Shown: in pieces, positions 5,872-8,474 of the stretch
How positions within the stretch are numbered: position 1 is the stretch's first letter
Layout of the letters: each line of letters starts with the position of its first letter
Origin: Bradyrhizobium sp.
GTDB taxonomy: Bacteria; Pseudomonadota; Alphaproteobacteria; Rhizobiales; Xanthobacteraceae
Direction: 5' to 3'
DNA length: 8,474 bases
Assembly: GCA_028290305.1 (NCBI GenBank)
Contig: JAQGKC010000508.1
Coordinates: 1-8,474 of the forward strand
The notes under the pieces: model-generated
The model's database searches: none
Told to the model about the DNA's origin: nothing
The model's input: the letters and a program-made list of their open reading frames with translations, nothing else
Position numbers and translations under genes: made by a program

Positions 5872-7659
5872 TCAAAACCGAAAGCCCATGACGAGCTGGC
5901 CTCGCCAGGAATGGGGCAGGTTGGGCAAGTTGGAGAATTGTCGGGCAACTTCCAGCCGAACTGCGATGCCTTGATATCCGCCGGGAATATCGATGCTGCT
6001 GCGCACGCCGGCGCCGATGGCGCCGCTGCGAATAACGGCAAGTTCAACGATAGTCGGCTCGACCAACCGGCCGACGCCGAAAACGCCGAAACCGTAGGGT
6101 GATAGAATCACTGGAACGTCGGTACCGATGGCGGCGAAAGATCTGATCAGTTCGGCCCGCAAGGTGCCGCCTTCATCGACGTTCAACGTGCCGCTTGGAT
6201 AGGCAGAGACGGCTTGCGGTCCGTCAAGTGAGAACTGTTCTGACACAAGAAGCGGATTTCCGAACGACGTTTGAGCCCCCCCGATAAATTCCATCCGGAA
6301 CTCGTTGGCCAGCGGCTGAGTAACACGCGCATCGAAAATCGCTTTTGAAAAAAGCGGGCTGGCACCCTGCCGCGACAGCGGGATGCTGGAGGCGAGCGCA
6401 TCGGCGCTGTCGCGCCCGCCAGTGCCTTGTGAAAAAGTAGCCGAGGTCTGCAGCGCTGCACCCCACCATGGCAGGCCGGCTTCGTACGCGGCGCCAGCGC
6501 GAAGCACGCCGTAGCGGTCCCTGTTGAGATCGGTTGAATACAGCGGCAGGGCGACGGCCTGGCTAATATATTCGAATGCAGCGCTAACGCTTAGAGTCTC
6601 TGTCCGTGTGCGGATCACGGGATAGGACGACCGCAGTGCAAAGCGCTCGAACTGACCGATGTTTGCAAGCGCGCCACTCCCTGGCAGGGGTTGGCTGCGT
6701 GAATTGGTGTACTCCGGATTCAAAATCCAGCCGTCGGTGCCGAGCGGAAAGACGGCGCCCGCGGCGAGGACGCGCAAAGGTGAGATGGAATCGAAAATCA
6801 ACGCCGGGTCTCCGCTCGCTTGTGCCGAGACATAGAACTGCTCGCCAAGGCCGAAGGCGGAATTGAGCGCGACGCTGGTCCCGTAACTCCAACTTCCCAG
6901 CGAAGATGGCAGTCGGTTATCAATATTGGCTGTCGCGGTAACCAGCCGATGGGTGCCCTCGAGCACCAGCAGCGTGCCGCCGAGCTCTTCGCCACGCGCG
7001 AGCGTGCTCTTCAGGCGAAGGCCTGGCACATCGCCTGCGATCAACAGGCGCCGCTCTATTTCGCCGAGCTTGACGTGCCGGCGGCCGACAAGCGAGCTCA
7101 TGCGCGCGGAGACCAGCTCTCGCACACGTTCCGGCACATGATCGACTTGCACCTTCTCGACAAAGCCGTCGACGATGACAATCCGAACGGCACCACCGTC
7201 ATTCAGTTTTTGTGGTGGTACGGTTACCCGCACCAGCACGTAGCCGGCGCGGGCGTAAATTTGTTCCAACGCATTGGCGAACTCATAGATCTGCGCGACG
7301 GTGACACGGTGTCCCTTGACGGTATGGATGAGAGCGTTTGTCTCGATGTCGAACTCGGGAAAGCCTCCCTTGATCGCGACGCGCCCGACAATGAAACCCA
7401 AGTTCTGCGAGCCAGGGGGTGCCTGTAATGGGACGCGTGCCGGCACCGGCAGGTCGTTCGGCACAGGCGGTGCCGCCGGCCGCAAAGTCTGCGGCGTCAC
7501 CTGACTCGGGGCCACCTGCGACAGGGCGGCTGATGGGTCGAGGAGAACGGCAGCCACGCCAAACGCGAACGCGCAGCAACGATTGAAGACCTTTCCCATC
7601 AGTGGCTGCTCGAATATAACCCGAGGCTCCTTTCGGCGCTCCTTGAATGTCACCATCAC
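5872..7659 (-). CDS. TpsB outer-membrane transporter, ShlB/FhaC/HecB family
   Basis: Outer-membrane partner of the two-partner system: binds the exoprotein in the periplasm and threads it through a 16-strand beta-barrel. Seen in 595 residues: a signal peptide with hydrophobic FAFGVAAVLL (31-40) and likely cleavage after ALS47; a proline-rich linker (about 50-84); POTRA 1 (about 87-172, with VAQIYEFANALEQIYARAGYV typical of the family); POTRA 2 (about 173-238, ending LLVLEGT); then the barrel, which ends in the terminal aromatic signature MGFRF used by the BAM assembly machinery. The loop-6 motif, normally VRGY or VRGF, reads VSAY (484-487). The length is normal for the family. The first codon is GTG (7657-7659), followed at once by ATG (7654-7656); ATG 7597-7599 (residue 21) would give a shorter, more conventional signal peptide. 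The cognate adhesin gene is 215 bp downstream. Assignment firm, start uncertain. Confidence 0.93.
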   Translation of the reverse strand: MMVTFKERRKEPRVIFEQPLMGKVFNRCCAFAFGVAAVLLDPSAALSQVAPSQVTPQTLRPAAPPVPNDLPVPARVPLQAPPGSQNLGFIVGRVAIKGGFPEFDIETNALIHTVKGHRVTVAQIYEFANALEQIYARAGYVLVRVTVPPQKLNDGGAVRIVIVDGFVEKVQVDHVPERVRELVSARMSSLVGRRHVKLGEIERRLLIAGDVPGLRLKSTLARGEELGGTLLVLEGTHRLVTATANIDNRLPSSLGSWSYGTSVALNSAFGLGEQFYVSAQASGDPALIFDSISPLRVLAAGAVFPLGTDGWILNPEYTNSRSQPLPGSGALANIGQFERFALRSSYPVIRTRTETLSVSAAFEYISQAVALPLYSTDLNRDRYGVLRAGAAYEAGLPWWGAALQTSATFSQGTGGRDSADALASSIPLSRQGASPLFSKAIFDARVTQPLANEFRMEFIGGAQTSFGNPLLVSEQFSLDGPQAVSAYPSGTLNVDEGGTLRAELIRSFAAIGTDVPVILSPYGFGVFGVGRLVEPTIVELAVIRSGAIGAGVRSSIDIPGGYQGIAVRLEVARQFSNLPNLPHSWRGQLVMGFRF

Positions 7660-7704
7660 GCGGGCGTCTCGTTTCTACAGGATGTTTAAGCTCCCATGGG
7701 TTCC

Positions 7705-7732
7705 GTATTAGTCGGGACGATGTGGATGTCAC
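7705..7732 (-). promoter_or_regulatory. Possible sigma-70-type promoter of the transporter gene
   Basis: On the minus strand, GTGACA (7727-7732, five of six matches to TTGACA) is followed after 16 bp by TAATAC (7705-7710), which matches the -10 consensus only weakly (three of six). Transcription would start near 7698, about 40 bp before the ATG at 7656. An 8-bp palindrome CCCATGGG (7693-7700) sits at that point. It is the best candidate I see in the gap, but the evidence is weak. Confidence 0.22.
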
Positions 7733-7786
7733 CAGTGTTAGTACCGGGGCGCACCAACTTACTGAAATGGAACCCTGGTCATCAAT

Positions 7787-7841
7787 ACGCGTCGCGTCGT
7801 TCGTTCCTCAGGAATAAGTAAGGGATCGTTAACGCCGTTAA
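7787..7841. promoter_or_regulatory. Cluster of three short palindromes in the divergent promoter region
   Basis: Three perfect odd-centred palindromes lie within 55 bp: ACGCG-T-CGCGT (7787-7797), TTCCT-C-AGGAA (7804-7814) and TTAACG-C-CGTTAA (7829-7841). They are 60-115 bp upstream of the luxR-type start and 128 bp or more upstream of the transporter start. Their sequences differ from one another, so they are not copies of one site. They may be operators for one or both divergent genes, or partly chance. Confidence 0.3.
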
Positions 7842-7901
7842 TAGCTACTTGAGCGAGAGCGGGGAGAGTGCTGCCGCCGGCGGTGCATTTTGGAATGACT
7901 G

Positions 7902-8474
7902 ATGCAAAATCGGGCCGCGCAATTTGTCGACACGGTCAGCAGACACCTGACCGCCGGATGTGTGCTCGGAGCGATGGGAAGCGCGCTGAATGACATTGGC
8001 ATTGATTGTTTCTGCATGAACCTGTTGGCCACGCCCAAGCAAAAATTTGAAGAGGTAATACTCGCCAGCAAATTGCCCTCAGATTGGATTAATCTGTATA
8101 AGGAAAAGGCCTATAGCGAGGACGATCCTTCGCAACGCCATAGCAAACGTGTCGTGCGTCCCTACGACTGGAAGGATGCTCCTTACGATTCGGAGCGCGA
8201 ACCCCGCGCATTGGAGGTGGTCCATCGCGCAAGCGACTTCGGTATTGGAACTGGATTTGTCGTTCCTATCCCCGGCTCAGCCGGGAACATCGGCAATGTC
8301 TGGATGGGCGGCTATAAGTTTCAGATACTGAACCGTCACAAACCATCACTGCATTTGATGGCACTTTACGCGTTCGCTCACGTCCAGCGGCTCAATGGCA
8401 CGGCCAAGCAAAATGTCAAACTCAGCGACCGCGAACGTGAGATACTTACTTGGATAGCCGCAGGAAAATCTGTC
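7902..8474 (+). CDS. LuxR-family quorum-sensing regulator (3' end beyond window)
   Basis: Cytosolic transcription factor that binds an N-acyl-homoserine lactone and then DNA. The frame is open from ATG 7902 to the last base of the window (191 codons). An in-frame TGA at 7896-7898 fixes the start at or just before this ATG; GGA at 7892-7894 is a weak ribosome binding site. The N-terminal domain has all six residues conserved in AHL-binding LuxR proteins, W62, Y66, D75, P76, W90 and G118, at the same spacing as TraR W57, Y61, D70, P71, W85 and G113. The C-terminal GerE-type helix-turn-helix begins at LSDREREILTWIAAGKS with the conserved E178, L182 and G188, then is cut off; about 50 residues should remain. 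It is divergent from the two-partner secretion genes, with a 242-bp shared upstream region. Which signal it binds and whether a luxI gene follows cannot be seen. Confidence 0.88.
   Translation, partial: MQNRAAQFVDTVSRHLTAGCVLGAMGSALNDIGIDCFCMNLLATPKQKFEEVILASKLPSDWINLYKEKAYSEDDPSQRHSKRVVRPYDWKDAPYDSEREPRALEVVHRASDFGIGTGFVVPIPGSAGNIGNVWMGGYKFQILNRHKPSLHLMALYAFAHVQRLNGTAKQNVKLSDREREILTWIAAGKSV

Noticed and set aside
5467..6102. + strand ORF of 211 codons spanning the tpsB-tpsA gap
   Set aside because: It overlaps the ends of two well-supported genes on the other strand and has no family resemblance.
6820..7428. + strand ORF of 202 codons inside tpsB
   Set aside because: Antisense of the POTRA and barrel coding region, which has clear protein-family signatures.
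7698..7775. GGGTTCC (7698-7704) and GGAACCC (7769-7775) as a long-range inverted repeat
   Set aside because: Only 7 bp per arm with 64 bp between them; easily chance.
8149..8331. 60-codon + strand ORF and minus-strand ORFs at 7838-8071
   Set aside because: They overlap the luxR-type frame, which alone has conserved residues at family spacing and runs open to the window end.

Overview
The window is about 8.5 kb of GC-rich DNA with alphaproteobacterial character. The codon use, the PilZ type and the LuxR/adhesin combination look most like the Bradyrhizobium/Nitrobacteraceae group; this is my reading of style, not a database match. It holds one secretion locus with flanking regulatory genes: two complete large genes, one short gene with a doubtful 5' end, and one gene cut by the window edge.

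Layout. 41-299 (-): a small PilZ-domain protein. Its clean reading frame starts at 235, but its conserved N-terminal part (with the RxxxR motif) continues upstream in a frame that has no start codon, which suggests a one-base frameshift. 326-5656 (-): a 1776-residue TpsA exoprotein/adhesin with signal peptide, haemagglutination (TPS) domain, beta-helix stem, six GLUG repeats, one YDG module, nine 77-residue MBG modules and a C-terminal cysteine pair. 5657-5871: a 215-bp gap with a 19-bp tandem repeat and a 21-bp dyad. 5872-7659 (-): the partner outer-membrane transporter TpsB (ShlB/FhaC family). 7660-7901: a 242-bp divergent promoter region with three short palindromes. 7902-8474 (+, incomplete): a LuxR-type acyl-homoserine-lactone-responsive regulator.

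How they probably work together. TpsB and TpsA form a two-partner secretion pair: TpsA crosses the inner membrane by Sec, and its TPS domain is recognised by the POTRA domains of TpsB, which passes it through the outer membrane to the cell surface. The divergent LuxR regulator and the downstream PilZ gene suggest quorum sensing and cyclic di-GMP inputs to adhesion. That regulatory link is inferred from gene order only; no luxI synthase lies in the window. The many long + strand ORFs inside tpsA and tpsB are antisense shadows. No RNA genes, mobile elements or CRISPR arrays were seen.
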